Positions 8,552-17,875 are shown, counted from the first letter of the stretch. The stretch: 64,000 bases of DNA from Pseudofrankia sp. DC12 (GCF_000966285.1 NZ_KQ031391.1:5146430-5210429); one strand, 5' to 3'. Notes: a model not told the origin generated them from the sequence alone. Translations and numbers: made by a program.

Positions 8552-9697
8552 ATGGACGACGTTGCGATCATCGGTGTCGGCCGAACCCCGTTCGGCCGCT
8601 TCCCGGGCCAGACCGCCATTCAGCTCGGCGCCCAGGCGGTGCGTAACGCGCTGGGCGATGCTGGCCTGGAGTGGAAGCAGATCCAGTTCGGCTTCGCCGG
8701 CAGCTTCGAGGTCGACAACCCCGACGCGGTCATCAACTTCCTCGGCCTGACCGGGATTCCGATCACCGACGTCTACAACGGCTGCGCCACCGCGGCCAGC
8801 GCGCTGACCCAGGCGGCGAACACGATCCGCCTCGGCGAGTACGAGATCGGCATCGCGGTCGGGATGGACAAGCATCCGGCCGGCGCGTTCGCCTCCTACT
8901 CGGAGGAGTACGGCCTGCCGGCCTGGTACGGCGAGACCGGCCTGTTCCTGACGCCGAAGTTCTTCGCGATGAAGATCCAGCGGTACATGCACGATCACGG
9001 GATCACCCCGGAGACGCTGGCCAAGGTCGCGGCGAAGAACTACCGCAACGGTTCGATCAGCCCGTACGCGTTCCGGCGCACCCCGATGACCGAGGAGAAG
9101 ATCCTCAATTCCCGGATGGTCAACGACCCGCTGACGCAGTACATGTTCTGCTCGCCGGACGAGGGCGCGGCGGCGGTCATCCTGTGCAAGGCCAGCGCCG
9201 CGCACACGTACACGAGCAAGCCGATCTACCTGAAGGCCTCGGTCGTACGGACCCGCAAGCTGGGCGCGTTCGAGGTGCACAGCCCGTGGCTGCCGATCGA
9301 GCGGGACGACGCCCCGACCGTCTACGCCTCCCGGGCCGCCTACGAGATGGCGGGCCTCGGACCGGAGGACGTCGACATCGCCCAGCTTCAGGACACCGAC
9401 GCCGGGGCCGAGGTGATCCACCTGGCCGAGAACGGCCTGTGCAAGGACGGCGAGCAGGAGCGTCTGTACGCCGAGGGCGCGACCGAGATCGGTGGCAGCC
9501 TCCCGGTCAACACCGACGGCGGCCTGATCGCCAACGGCGAGCCGATCGGCGCCTCCGGCCTGCGTCAGGTCTACGAGCTGACCCAGCAGCTGCGTGGCAC
9601 CGCCGGCGACCGTCAGGTCCCCGGCAGCCCCCGCGTCGGCTACGGCCAGCTCTACGGCGCCCCCGGCACCGCCGGCGTCGCCATCCTGTCCGTCTAG
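8552..9697 (+). CDS. SCP2/lipid-transfer-type thiolase, possible Ltp2-like aldolase
   Basis: A 381-residue thiolase-fold protein of the lipid-transfer (SCP-x) group. The cysteine position is kept (YNGCATAASAL, about residue 75), but the usual GHP histidine motif reads GEPIGASGLRQ and the C-terminal CxG cysteine is replaced by GAPGTAGVAIL. Such proteins, paired with a DUF35 partner like the gene immediately upstream, include the Ltp2/ChsH2 retro-aldolases that release steroid side chains. I infer an aldolase or unusual thiolase acting on a 3-hydroxy- or 3-keto-acyl-CoA. It forms a tight operon with the DUF35 gene. Confidence 0.85.
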   Translation: MDDVAIIGVGRTPFGRFPGQTAIQLGAQAVRNALGDAGLEWKQIQFGFAGSFEVDNPDAVINFLGLTGIPITDVYNGCATAASALTQAANTIRLGEYEIGIAVGMDKHPAGAFASYSEEYGLPAWYGETGLFLTPKFFAMKIQRYMHDHGITPETLAKVAAKNYRNGSISPYAFRRTPMTEEKILNSRMVNDPLTQYMFCSPDEGAAAVILCKASAAHTYTSKPIYLKASVVRTRKLGAFEVHSPWLPIERDDAPTVYASRAAYEMAGLGPEDVDIAQLQDTDAGAEVIHLAENGLCKDGEQERLYAEGATEIGGSLPVNTDGGLIANGEPIGASGLRQVYELTQQLRGTAGDRQVPGSPRVGYGQLYGAPGTAGVAILSV

Positions 9698-10069
9698 GAG
9701 CCTCAGGCGGACGCTCTGGCGGAGCACCTGGCGGCGTATGCGGACCACGACCTGGTCACGTCCGCTCTCAGCACGGTCGAGGTGGCAGGCGCGCTGACAG
9801 CGGCTGGCGGCGCTGGGACTGCCGCCCGTGTCGTCCCAAGTGCTGACCGGATCCGGATCGGGGAAGGCGTTGTCCCCGTCGTAGCGCTCACGGGAGCGGT
9901 CCTCGGCCTCGCTCGGGCACTGCCGCCCGCTGTGCTTCGTTCGCTGGATGCCATCCACCTGGCCACGGCCATGCTCGCGGGCAAGAATCTTGACCATCTG
10001 CTCACGTACGACAAGCGCATGATCGAGGCCGCGGAGGCAGCCGGGCTCAGTGCCCGCGCACCCTCCTGA
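9698..10069 (+). pseudogene. PIN-domain (VapC-like) toxin lacking its N-terminus
   Basis: In frame directly after the thiolase stop, codons read EPQADALAEHLA, then STVEVAGALT, LDAIHLATAMLAG and LLTYDKRM, the order of a VapC PIN domain. The first strand with the catalytic aspartate (usually LDTSALVKL) is gone: the homology begins at the codon after the thiolase TAG. The first usable start, 9782, leaves only 95 residues. No antitoxin is nearby. A deletion seems to have joined the thiolase end to a toxin interior. Confidence 0.75.
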
Positions 10070-10284
10070 CTTCAGAGGACTGAATCAGGCTGGCGGCAGG
10101 CTGGAGCGAAGAAGTAGGTCTCCGCGGTGACGGGGCCCGGTCGGCGTCGACGATTTCGAACGCCGGGAAGGACGATTTCGAACGCCGGGAGACTGTCGTC
10201 GTCGATACGCCCGCGACCGGTACCATCTTCCCCTGCTCGGCCGGGAGCGGCCGCGACGGCCCGCCGACGGCGCGCCAGACAGCA

Positions 10285-10326
10285 CGAAGCGCGCGGCACC
10301 CGGGGTTCCGGGCACCGCGCGCTTCG
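10285..10326 (-). terminator. terminator hairpin for the P450 gene
   Basis: Perfect 12-bp arms 10285-10296 and 10315-10326 enclose a second stem CCCGG/CCGGG (10299-10303 with 10308-10312) with loop GGTT. It begins 7 bases beyond the P450 stop on the minus strand. Confidence 0.8.
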
Positions 10327-10333
10327 CCGTGCG

Positions 10334-11533
10334 CTACAGCAGGACGGGCAGCTTCGCGAAGCCGCGGACGGTGCTGGTGTGCAGCCGCTCGATGTTCTCG
10401 GTGTCGATCTCCCACGTGGGGAAGCGCCTGAGCGTCTCCTCCAGGGCGACCCGGCCCTCCATCCGGGCCAGCGACGCGCCGAGGCAGAAGTGCGGGCCGT
10501 GCCCGAACGTCACGTGGCTGTCGAACCGGCGGTGGATGTCGTACACGTCGGCGTCGGGGTACTTGCGCTCGTCGCGGCCGGCCGACGCGGTCAGCAGCAG
10601 CACCTTCGAGTTCGCCGGGATGGTCTCGCCGTACAGCTCGACGTCGCGGGTGGTCCACCGGCCCTGCACGGGCGACGGCGCCTCGTAGCGCAGTGTCTCC
10701 TCGACGGCACCGCGCAGCAGGGACGGGTCGGCGACGAGCTCGGCGCGGGCCTCGGGGTGCTGGGCGAACAGCGAGCAGGCCCAGCCAAGCAGCCGGGCCA
10801 CGGTCTCGGTGCCGGCGGAGACGAGCAGGTTGGTGAAGTCCGCCGCCTCCTTGGTGGTGAGCCGCCGGGCGTCGGCGCCGGTGCCGATCTCGGCCTCGGT
10901 GAGCGCGGTCATCACGTCGTCGCGCGGGTTCTTGCGCCGGGCGTCGATCTGCTCCGAGAAGTACTCGTGCAGCTTGATCTGGGCCATGAAGGAGATGTCG
11001 TTGATCATCCCCTTCTCCGGGTCCAGGTGGAAGGTCGCGTCGATCGCCTCGCGCACCTCCTCGCGGTCCGCCGGGTCGACGCCGATCAGCTCGGAGATGA
11101 CCTTCGACGGCAGCTGGGCGGCGAAGTCCTGGACGTAGTCGAAACCGGACCCACCGATATGGGGGTCGAGCATCTGGGCGGACAGCTTGCGGATGTGCTC
11201 TTCGAGCGCGGCGATCCGCCGCGGCGTGAAGCCGCGCGAGACGAGCACGCGCATCATCGTGTGGGCCGGCGGGTCCATGAAGATGATGAGACCGGTGTCC
11301 AGGGGATCCGGACCCATGATCTCCAGCACCGTTCCGTGTGCGGAGCTGTACGTGTCCGGGTCCAGGTGGGCGTCGTCGACGTCCTTGTGCCGGGGCAGCG
11401 CGTAAAAGTCGAACTTCTCGTTGCGGTAGACCGGTGCCTCGTCGCGCATCTGGCGCCACACCGGGTACGGGTCCATGTCGATCGTCTTGTCGAACGGGTC
11501 CCAGTACAGTTCCGTCACGGTCGTGACCTTCAT
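10334..11533 (-). CDS. cytochrome P450
   Basis: A P450 of about 399 residues, usual for soluble bacterial enzymes. Landmarks in order: PYPVWRQMRDEAP near the N-terminus, I-helix oxygen-binding SAGTETVARL, ExxR in EETLRYEAP, and the heme-ligand loop FGHGPHFCLGASLAR. It should hydroxylate a lipid-like substrate using ferredoxin or an FNR-type reductase; a candidate reductase is at 32169. The frame stays open to 11635 but homology starts near 11533; ATG 11533 and GTG 11518 (AAGG 8 bases upstream) are both plausible. The related fragment at 54834 shares the PYPVW.RMRDEAP.Y segment. Confidence 0.9.
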   Translation of the reverse strand: MKVTTVTELYWDPFDKTIDMDPYPVWRQMRDEAPVYRNEKFDFYALPRHKDVDDAHLDPDTYSSAHGTVLEIMGPDPLDTGLIIFMDPPAHTMMRVLVSRGFTPRRIAALEEHIRKLSAQMLDPHIGGSGFDYVQDFAAQLPSKVISELIGVDPADREEVREAIDATFHLDPEKGMINDISFMAQIKLHEYFSEQIDARRKNPRDDVMTALTEAEIGTGADARRLTTKEAADFTNLLVSAGTETVARLLGWACSLFAQHPEARAELVADPSLLRGAVEETLRYEAPSPVQGRWTTRDVELYGETIPANSKVLLLTASAGRDERKYPDADVYDIHRRFDSHVTFGHGPHFCLGASLARMEGRVALEETLRRFPTWEIDTENIERLHTSTVRGFAKLPVLL

Positions 11534-11865
11534 TCCTCGGGTCGAAACGAACGATGCCGGTGGGCGGGGTGCCCCCGGCCGCGGCAGGTGGTCGCCGGCG
11601 CCACGGCGCACCCGGCCGGGCGCCTCGCATTCCACCAGCCGCTAGCCGCCCCGGTCGAGGTCCGAGACCTTCGGAGGGGGAGGGCGATGGACTCCCGAGT
11701 GACCGGCGAACGGCCCGATGCCTCGGGCCACCCGCGCGGCGGGCGGAGCAGCGGACGCGGTGGACGGCATGAACACCGCTTCCGCTGCCCCGGGCGCTAC
11801 GCCTGTACGAAGCGGAAAACTACATTCCTCTTGAACGCGGCTCAAGTGGCCGCGACAGGCAAACG
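11534..11865. other. intergenic region, no gene seen
   Basis: These 332 bases lie between two minus-strand genes. Short open frames on both strands have no recognisable protein. On the minus strand, GAGGAATGTAGTTTTCC (about 11816-11832) resembles the GCGAGAATGTAGCTTCC site at 20685 and may be a degenerate operator. Confidence 0.35.
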
Positions 11866-12879
11866 TTACCTGCCCGCCGGCTGCGCCGTCTGTTCCGCCG
11901 CGAGCGCGGGAATGACCTCGCTCTCGACCAGGCGCAGGCTCTCCCAGGCGATCTCCGGCGGGATGCCGCCCATCATCGGAGTGAGGTTGCACAGCGCGAA
12001 TGGTCCCTGTTCACGAAGCTCGTTGACGAGCTCGGCGGGCGTCAGCACCCGGTACTGGCCGGTCTCGCGCAGCGCCTCGGTCGACTCGGCGGCCTGGAAG
12101 ACGCTCGCGGTGCCGCTGCCCCCGGCGGTGAGCCAGGCGCCGTAGGCGTTCGACTCGTGCAGCGCGTAGGGCGCGATCTTCTCCCAGCCGGCGTCGACGT
12201 CATGGGCCACGTGGATGAAGGTCGCCGTGCGGCCGAACCGCGGTCCGGGGTCCGGCCGTCCGAGCTTGATCGTCTCGTCGCGGTAGAACTCCCAGGTGGC
12301 CCCGTCGGTCGGGGTGAAGCCGATGTCCAGGCGGGCGGCGCGCCGGCCGGCGGCCTCGGAGCTGCCACCGAGGGTGATGCCGGGGCCCTTGGGGGAGTAG
12401 GCGGCCGGCGTGACCCGGACGGTGCGGCCGCGGTACTCGAACGGCTCGCCGGTCCACGCCGCGCGCAGCGTGTGGACGGCCTCGGTGACGCGCCTCGCCC
12501 GTTCCTTGACGGGTACGCCGAACATCTCGAACTCGGCGGGGACGTAGCCGGCCGCGAGGACCAGGTCGAGGCGGCCCGCGGAGATGTGGTCGATGACCGC
12601 GGTGTCCTCGGCGAGGCGCAGCGGGTCGTGGAACGGGGTGATCAGTGCCGCGATCGTGATCCGGACGGTCTTGGTCCGGGCGGCGACGGCGGCGGCCATC
12701 GTGAGCGGACTGGGTAGGTACCCGTCGTCGGAGCCGTGGTGCTCGGAGAGGCCGAAGGCGTAGAAGCCCAGCCGGTCGGCCCACTCCGCCATGTCCAGCG
12801 CGGCCCCGTAGCGTTCGGACATACTCGTCTGGGCTAACGGCGGATTGCGGAAGTCGAACCGCATTGAGAAGATCGCCAC
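11866..12879 (-). CDS. LLM-class flavin-dependent oxidoreductase
   Basis: A 337-residue luciferase-like (TIM-barrel) oxidoreductase. Characteristic pieces: FGLSEHHGSDDGYLPSPL (about residue 42), the barrel strand TVRITIAALITPFHDPLRLAED and LDLVLAAGYVPAEFEMFG. Such enzymes use FMN or F420; the cofactor cannot be read off. GTG start at 12879 with GGAGGG 9 bases upstream. It is divergent from the SDR operon at 12982, sharing a 102-base promoter region with a GACGTC-centred palindrome. Confidence 0.87.
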   Translation of the reverse strand: MAIFSMRFDFRNPPLAQTSMSERYGAALDMAEWADRLGFYAFGLSEHHGSDDGYLPSPLTMAAAVAARTKTVRITIAALITPFHDPLRLAEDTAVIDHISAGRLDLVLAAGYVPAEFEMFGVPVKERARRVTEAVHTLRAAWTGEPFEYRGRTVRVTPAAYSPKGPGITLGGSSEAAGRRAARLDIGFTPTDGATWEFYRDETIKLGRPDPGPRFGRTATFIHVAHDVDAGWEKIAPYALHESNAYGAWLTAGGSGTASVFQAAESTEALRETGQYRVLTPAELVNELREQGPFALCNLTPMMGGIPPEIAWESLRLVESEVIPALAAEQTAQPAGR

Positions 12880-12941
12880 CTGGCTGCTCCCTCCGTGGCG
12901 GCCGTCACATCAGGCAGCCGCCGCAGGGTGTGAGTGTACCA

Positions 12942-12957
12942 ACATCGACGTCGGTGT
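12942..12957. promoter_or_regulatory. palindrome ACAtCGACGTCGgTGT
   Basis: Fourteen of 16 positions are symmetric around 12949/12950, between two divergent genes. One of several GACGTC-centred intergenic palindromes in the window (also 18742, 34803, 54003, 54171, 54663). Candidate repressor site. Confidence 0.4.
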
Positions 12958-12981
12958 CAGTAATGTCGGTGTGTTAGCGCG

Positions 12982-13788
12982 GTGGCAAGCGAGCAGAGGG
13001 GGTTGGGGACGTTGGACCTGAACGGACGCGTGGCGATCGTGACCGGCGGCGGCGGCGGTCTTGGCGCGGCGACAGTGCGGCACCTGATCGGTGTCGGCAT
13101 GAAGGTCGTGGTCGTCGACAAGTTCGGCGACGCCGCCGAGGCGGTCGCCAAGGAGTTCGACGAGGGCGTCGCGGCCGCGGTCGCCGGTGACACCACCGAC
13201 GACGACGACGTGGCGGCCGCGATCGCCGCCGGCAAGGCGCTGGGCACGGTGTCGCTGCTGGTCAACGTCGCGGGCGGCGCCACGGGCGGCGGGCGTACCG
13301 TCGGCAGGGGCAATGTCCCGCACGACAAGGACGTGTTCGTCACCACGCTGGCGATGAACGCGATCGGCACCTTCAACTTCAGCCGCCTCGTCGCGGCCGG
13401 CGCCTTCGCCGGCAACGAGCCTGACGAGTATGGCCAGCGCGGCGTGATCGTCAACGTGGGCTCGCTCGCCGGCCTCGAGGGCCAGACCGGCCAGATCGCC
13501 TACGGCTCGGCCAAGGCCGCGATCCTTGGCATGACGCTGCCGATGGCCCGCGACCTCGCGGTGCTCGGCGTCCGTGTCTGCGCGATCGCCCCCGGCACCA
13601 TGGGTACCCCGAAGATGGAGAGCGTGCGGCCGGAGATGCTGGCGGCGCTCACCAAGGACATCGTCTTCCCGAAGCGGCTCGGGCGGCCGGAGGAGTTCGC
13701 GCTGCTCGTCGAGTCGATCGCGCGCAACCCGTACCTCAACGGCGAGAACATCCGGCTCGACGGCGCGCTGCGCTTCTCGGCGAAGTAG
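12982..13788 (+). CDS. short-chain dehydrogenase/reductase, 3-hydroxyacyl-CoA dehydrogenase type
   Basis: A classical SDR of up to 268 residues. Cofactor motif VTGGGGGLGAATVRHL (about residue 20) followed by VVVVDKFGD with an aspartate that favours NAD; serine in VNVGSLAGLEG and YGSAK (Y-x3-K) in order; then PGTMGTPKM, as in 17-beta-HSD type 10-like 3-hydroxyacyl-CoA dehydrogenases. It probably oxidises a 3-hydroxyacyl-CoA. GTG 12982 is the long start; TTG 13012 (LDLNGRVA) with GAGGGGG upstream would give a more typical N-terminus. First gene of an SDR-thioesterase-thiolase operon. Confidence 0.9.
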   Translation: MASEQRGLGTLDLNGRVAIVTGGGGGLGAATVRHLIGVGMKVVVVDKFGDAAEAVAKEFDEGVAAAVAGDTTDDDDVAAAIAAGKALGTVSLLVNVAGGATGGGRTVGRGNVPHDKDVFVTTLAMNAIGTFNFSRLVAAGAFAGNEPDEYGQRGVIVNVGSLAGLEGQTGQIAYGSAKAAILGMTLPMARDLAVLGVRVCAIAPGTMGTPKMESVRPEMLAALTKDIVFPKRLGRPEEFALLVESIARNPYLNGENIRLDGALRFSAK

Positions 13789-13794
13789 CCGGCC

Positions 13795-14652
13795 GTGTTC
13801 AACGTTGACGCCGTCATCGGCTCGCTCGCGTTAGAGCCGGTCGGCGAGGACAGCTATCGCGCGGGCAACGTCCCCTCGCCGGGCCCGGTCGTCTACGGCG
13901 GGCAGCTGCTCGCCCAGTCGATCGCCGCGGGGCTCGCCGGCCAGGACGGCAAGGCGGTCAAGACCCTGCACACCGTCTTCGCCCGCGCCGGCCGGCCGGG
14001 CCTGCCGCTCGATATCGCCGTCCAGCGGCTCAGCTCGGGCCGCACGATGGCAAGCAGCACGGTCACCATCAGCCAGAACGGCAAGGTGGTCAGCCAGTCG
14101 ACGGTGCTGCTCTCGGTGGACGAGCCGGACTTCATCCGGCACGTGGACAGCCGCCCGGGCCTGGAGCCGCCGAAGCCGGGCGAGCCACTCGACGGTGGCC
14201 ACGGGCGGCCTGGCGCGCCCGGCGACTGGGAGGCGTCGATCGTCGACGCCGTCGACCTCAACGACCCGGACGCGGTCGGCCCGGCCGAGCTCGACGTCTG
14301 GACGCGCTGGCCGGGCGCCCCCGGCGACCGCGGCACCAGCCAGGCGCTCGTCGCTTTCGTGACTGACGGCTTCTCGATCGGAACGGCGATGCGCCCGCAC
14401 CCGGGCGTGGGCCAGGCGCTGTCGCACCGCACCATCTCCACCAGCGTGCTGTCGCACACGATCACGTTCCACGAGCCGGTGGCGGCCGGCGACTGGCTGC
14501 TGCTGTCGACCCGGGTCCCGTACACCGGGCACGGCCGCGGCTACGGCAGGGGCGACATCTTCGCGGCCGACGGCGCGCTGGTCGCGTCGTACGTGCAGGA
14601 CAGCATGATCCGCGCGATGGCACCGGCCGCGGCAGGCAGTCACCGGCTCTGA
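13795..14652 (+). CDS. acyl-CoA thioesterase, TesB-like double hotdog
   Basis: A 285-residue thioesterase II-type protein. N-terminal hotdog: VYGGQLLAQSIAAGLAGQ and TLHTVFARAGRPGLPLDI; C-terminal hotdog: HRTISTSVLSHTITFHEP and DWLLLSTRVPYTGHGRGYG with the closing YVQDSMIR. It should hydrolyse acyl-CoA esters, for example to recycle CoA from stalled intermediates. GTG start 6 bases after the SDR stop; translation is probably coupled. Confidence 0.87.
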   Translation: MFNVDAVIGSLALEPVGEDSYRAGNVPSPGPVVYGGQLLAQSIAAGLAGQDGKAVKTLHTVFARAGRPGLPLDIAVQRLSSGRTMASSTVTISQNGKVVSQSTVLLSVDEPDFIRHVDSRPGLEPPKPGEPLDGGHGRPGAPGDWEASIVDAVDLNDPDAVGPAELDVWTRWPGAPGDRGTSQALVAFVTDGFSIGTAMRPHPGVGQALSHRTISTSVLSHTITFHEPVAAGDWLLLSTRVPYTGHGRGYGRGDIFAADGALVASYVQDSMIRAMAPAAAGSHRL

Positions 14653-14705
14653 CGAGCGGAGCGAGCTCGACCTTTACATCTGGACCATGAAGGAGCGCAG
14701 CTGAC

Positions 14706-15884
14706 GTGAATGAAGCGGTGATTGTCGCTACCGCACGGACGCCGGTGGGTACCGGGCGCAAGGGATCTCTGGTGGACGTCGACGCCTTCGAGCTGGCCAC
14801 GCTCGCGGTCGGCGAGGCCGTCCGGCGGGCCGGGATCGACCCGGAGCTGGTCGACGACGTAGTGCTCGGCGAGGTCCTTTACGGCGGCGGCGACATCGCC
14901 CGGTACGCGGCGATCGAGGCCGGGCTGGTCAACGCTCCCGGTGTGGCCCACAACCGGCACTGTGCCTCCGGCATGGCCGCCATCCAGACGGCCGCCGCGT
15001 CGGTCATCGCGGGGATGGACAAGGTCGTCGTCGCCGGCGGTACGAACTCCTCGTCCACCGCGCCGCGCTCCCAGCGGCGCCAGCCCGGCACCGACGACCT
15101 TGTCGACTGGTACTCGCCGACCCACCGGAACACGCCCGAGGCGCCGAACACCGACATGTCGATCACTGTCGGCTGGAACGCGGCCAAGGCCGCGGGCCTG
15201 TCCCGCGCGGACCTGGACGCCTGGGCGCTGCGCTCGCACCAGCGCGCGATCGCCGGCATCGACGCGGGCGCCTTCAAGGAGGAGATCGTCCCGGTCGAGG
15301 TCACCCGGCGGGACGGCACCACCTTCTCCTTCGACACCGACGAGCATCCCCGCCGCGACACGAGCCTGGAGCGGCTGGCGGGGCTGAAGGTGCTGCACCC
15401 GGAGATCGAGGGCTTCAGCATCACGGCGGGCAACGCCTCCGGCGTGAACGACGGCGCGGGCGCGGTCGTGCTGACCTCCCGCGCGTTCGCCGAGGCGAAC
15501 GGCCTCGAGCCGCTCGCTGTGATCAGGTCCTGGGCGTCGGCCGGTGTCCCGCCGGCCGAGACCGGCCTCGCGCCGGTCAAGGCGATCCCGAAAGCCCTCG
15601 AGCGCGCCGGGCTCAGCGTCGGCGACATCGCACTCTGGGAGATCAACGAGGCGTTCGCCTCGGTGCCGGCCGCCGCCTGCAAGCTGCTCGGCATCGACGA
15701 CTCGATCGTCAACTTCCTGGGTAGCGGCTGCAGCCTGGGCCACCCGATCGCGATGACCGGGGCCCGGCAGATCATCACGCTGACCCACGAGCTGCGCCGT
15801 CGTGGTGGCGGGATCGCGCTGTCCGCCATGTGCGCCGGTGGCGGCATGGCCAGCGCCACCGTCATTGAGGTTCCCGCTCCCTGA
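14706..15884 (+). CDS. thiolase (acetyl-CoA acyltransferase)
   Basis: A 392-residue thiolase. Catalytic cysteine in HNRHCASGMAAIQ (about residue 84), NEAF, histidine in GHPIAMTGARQ and second cysteine in MCAGGGMASATVIE are all present. Compared with the 6815 thiolase it has a slightly different nucleophile loop, so it likely handles another chain type. GTG start with AAGGAG about 10 bases upstream. Third gene after the SDR and thioesterase; a strong terminator follows. Confidence 0.92.
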   Translation: MNEAVIVATARTPVGTGRKGSLVDVDAFELATLAVGEAVRRAGIDPELVDDVVLGEVLYGGGDIARYAAIEAGLVNAPGVAHNRHCASGMAAIQTAAASVIAGMDKVVVAGGTNSSSTAPRSQRRQPGTDDLVDWYSPTHRNTPEAPNTDMSITVGWNAAKAAGLSRADLDAWALRSHQRAIAGIDAGAFKEEIVPVEVTRRDGTTFSFDTDEHPRRDTSLERLAGLKVLHPEIEGFSITAGNASGVNDGAGAVVLTSRAFAEANGLEPLAVIRSWASAGVPPAETGLAPVKAIPKALERAGLSVGDIALWEINEAFASVPAAACKLLGIDDSIVNFLGSGCSLGHPIAMTGARQIITLTHELRRRGGGIALSAMCAGGGMASATVIEVPAP

Positions 15885-15922
15885 CCTGTCGCCAGGGTCG
15901 CGGTAACCGCCGAGAGGACGAG

Positions 15923-15955
15923 AAACGGCCGCCAGGTTCAACCTGGCGGCCGTTT
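15923..15955. terminator. bidirectional rho-independent terminator
   Basis: Arms 15923-15938 and 15940-15955 are perfect reverse complements (effective 14-bp stem, 5-base loop TTCAA), with an A-run before and a T-run after. It separates the thiolase operon from the minus-strand SDR remnant. Confidence 0.92.
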
Positions 15956-15985
15956 TCGCGTGGCGTGTCCTGAGCGCAGGGGTGC

Positions 15986-16354
15986 TCAGGAGGTCTGCGC
16001 GGGGATGTTCAGCGGCAGTGGGACGGTGCGGCGGGCATCCACGACGACCGGCTTGATCGCGGCGCCGTTCGTGATGACGGTGTGCACGACGTGCGTCAGG
16101 TCCTCGACGTCGACGAAGACGAGGGCGTCGATCCCGCCGAGCTGGGCAGCCGCATCCTCGACGGCCGCCTTGACGGACTCCTCGTCGGTGACGTCGCAGG
16201 CCACAGCGAGCGAGCCCTCTCCGGCCTCCTTCGCCGCGTCGACCAGCCGATCCTTGCGCCGGGCCAGCAACGCGACCTGCGCGCCGCGCTGGCCGAGACC
16301 GCTCCCGATGGCGCGCCCTGACCCGCTGGAGGCACCGACCAGAACCGTTCGCAT
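15986..16354 (-). pseudogene. truncated SDR
   Basis: A 122-codon frame starts with an SDR N-terminus: LVGASSGSGRAIG, VALLARRKDRL, ACDVTDEESV and GGIDALVFV, then changes at about residue 80 to sequence (DVEDLTHVVHTVITN) with no YxxxK catalytic pair or helix beyond. Intact SDRs are about 250 residues. I take it as an internally deleted or 3'-truncated pseudogene, although the short frame itself is open from ATG to stop. Confidence 0.6.
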
Positions 16355-16601
16355 CGTGGGCCACTTTCGAATCGATGTCCGGGCGGTAGGAAGTTCACCG
16401 GGTTGCGTTACGAGCACGGCTTGACTCCGGCTCTGTGTCCCGCATACCGGGCGGTTGCTGGGCGTGACGGCCGTGCCACCATCGTCCGCGAAGGCGCCGG
16501 GGGGTGGCACGAGCGGCCGGGGACCGGCGGCCGCGATGATCCATCCGGCCTTACGGAAGTCTGACGATTCCCAGATCTCGCCGCTGGTGAACGCTGCCAT
16601 C

Positions 16602-17753
16602 ATGGCGATCATGAACGCATCTCCGGTGGGCGGCTCCGGCGCGCCAAGAACGAGGGCAGCCCGATGGCCAACCGAGGCGCTGATCGGAATGGTAGTCGCC
16701 GCTGTGCTGTTGGCGGGTTGCCGGACAGCGGGTACAGCCGGTAGGACGGGCGCAGCCGCCGCCTCGCGGAGTACGGCCGCGTCCACAGCCGGCACGCCCG
16801 GCACAGTGGCGACGAGCGTCGACCCGGCCGTCGGGGTGTCAACCCAGCCGGTGCTTCCGGTCGCGCCACCGAGCGAGGGAAGCTTCGAGGGTTTCACGAC
16901 CTACTCATACATTCCGGTGCACCCCACCGGAATCATCTACCTCTTCCATGGCTCCGGTGGCAGCGCCGACTTCGCCATCAAGGTGGAGACCACCGACGTT
17001 CTCAATGAGATGATCGGCCGAGGGTTCGGTTATGTGGCCACGGAGAGCACCGAGCGTTCCGGCGATCGGCGCTGGAACGTCGATGATCCCTCGATGACCT
17101 CGAATCCCGACCTGGCTCGGATGGACCGGCTGCGCCGGCACGTCATCGACAGCACCGCCGTCGACGCCGACACGCCGACATACGGCCTTGGCATGTCGAA
17201 CGGGAGCGCGTTCACCGCACTATGGGCAGCGGCCGAGAGCTCGGCCGGTGTCCGGATCAGCGCGGTAGCCCTTTACATGGCCGGCCCCACCAGGGCGGTC
17301 GACCGGCTCGGCGGGCTGCGTGTCCCGACCTTCATGGTGGTCGGGGTCAATGACACCGTCACCAACCCCGCCAAGGAGAAGGCCGACCTGGCCGCGATCG
17401 CCGACGCCGGACTTCCGACGGAACTGCACGAGGTCATCCAACGAGCTGTGACCCCCGCACGTTACCTGCGCGTCCCAGGCGTCACCGAGGCGACCGCGGA
17501 GTCGGTCGTCGCCGCCTACCAGCAGGCTGGGATAGTCGACTCCGCTGGCAGGCTACTCGCCTCCCTGCCCGCGGGCCTCACGGGGGACAACGCCGACAGT
17601 CTCACCAGCGGAGTCCGCCTGCCTACCAGCCTTACCCCCGGCCAGCAGACCGCTGTCAACGCCGAGACACTCGCCACGATCGGCGAACATCAGTTCAACG
17701 CCGAGTTCAAGGTGCAGAACGCACAGTTCTTCGCCGACCAGCGGACCTCCTGA
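16602..17753 (+). CDS. secreted lipoprotein alpha/beta hydrolase
   Basis: A lipoprotein of about 383 residues: signal peptide with Arg-rich start and lipobox VAAVLLAGC, an Ala/Thr/Ser-rich linker, then an alpha/beta hydrolase domain with YLFHGSGGSADF (oxyanion region), GLGMSNGSAFTALWA (GxSxG-like nucleophile elbow), VVGVNDTVT (acid region) and a late histidine in IGEHQFNAEF. Probably an extracytoplasmic esterase. The frame is open from 16455, but the extra N-terminus does not look like protein; ATG 16602 or 16611 gives a normal signal peptide. Confidence 0.75.
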   Translation: MAIMNASPVGGSGAPRTRAARWPTEALIGMVVAAVLLAGCRTAGTAGRTGAAAASRSTAASTAGTPGTVATSVDPAVGVSTQPVLPVAPPSEGSFEGFTTYSYIPVHPTGIIYLFHGSGGSADFAIKVETTDVLNEMIGRGFGYVATESTERSGDRRWNVDDPSMTSNPDLARMDRLRRHVIDSTAVDADTPTYGLGMSNGSAFTALWAAAESSAGVRISAVALYMAGPTRAVDRLGGLRVPTFMVVGVNDTVTNPAKEKADLAAIADAGLPTELHEVIQRAVTPARYLRVPGVTEATAESVVAAYQQAGIVDSAGRLLASLPAGLTGDNADSLTSGVRLPTSLTPGQQTAVNAETLATIGEHQFNAEFKVQNAQFFADQRTS

Positions 17754-17875
17754 CCTCGATCTTTCATGCGCCCCGCAGGATCTCGCCGAGCACGGCGCGG
17801 GCTGATCGTCAAGATCGGGCCCCCGCCGGTCAGGGTGGGCCGGGGCGCCCGACAGGCGGGCGCGCAGCGTTCGCC

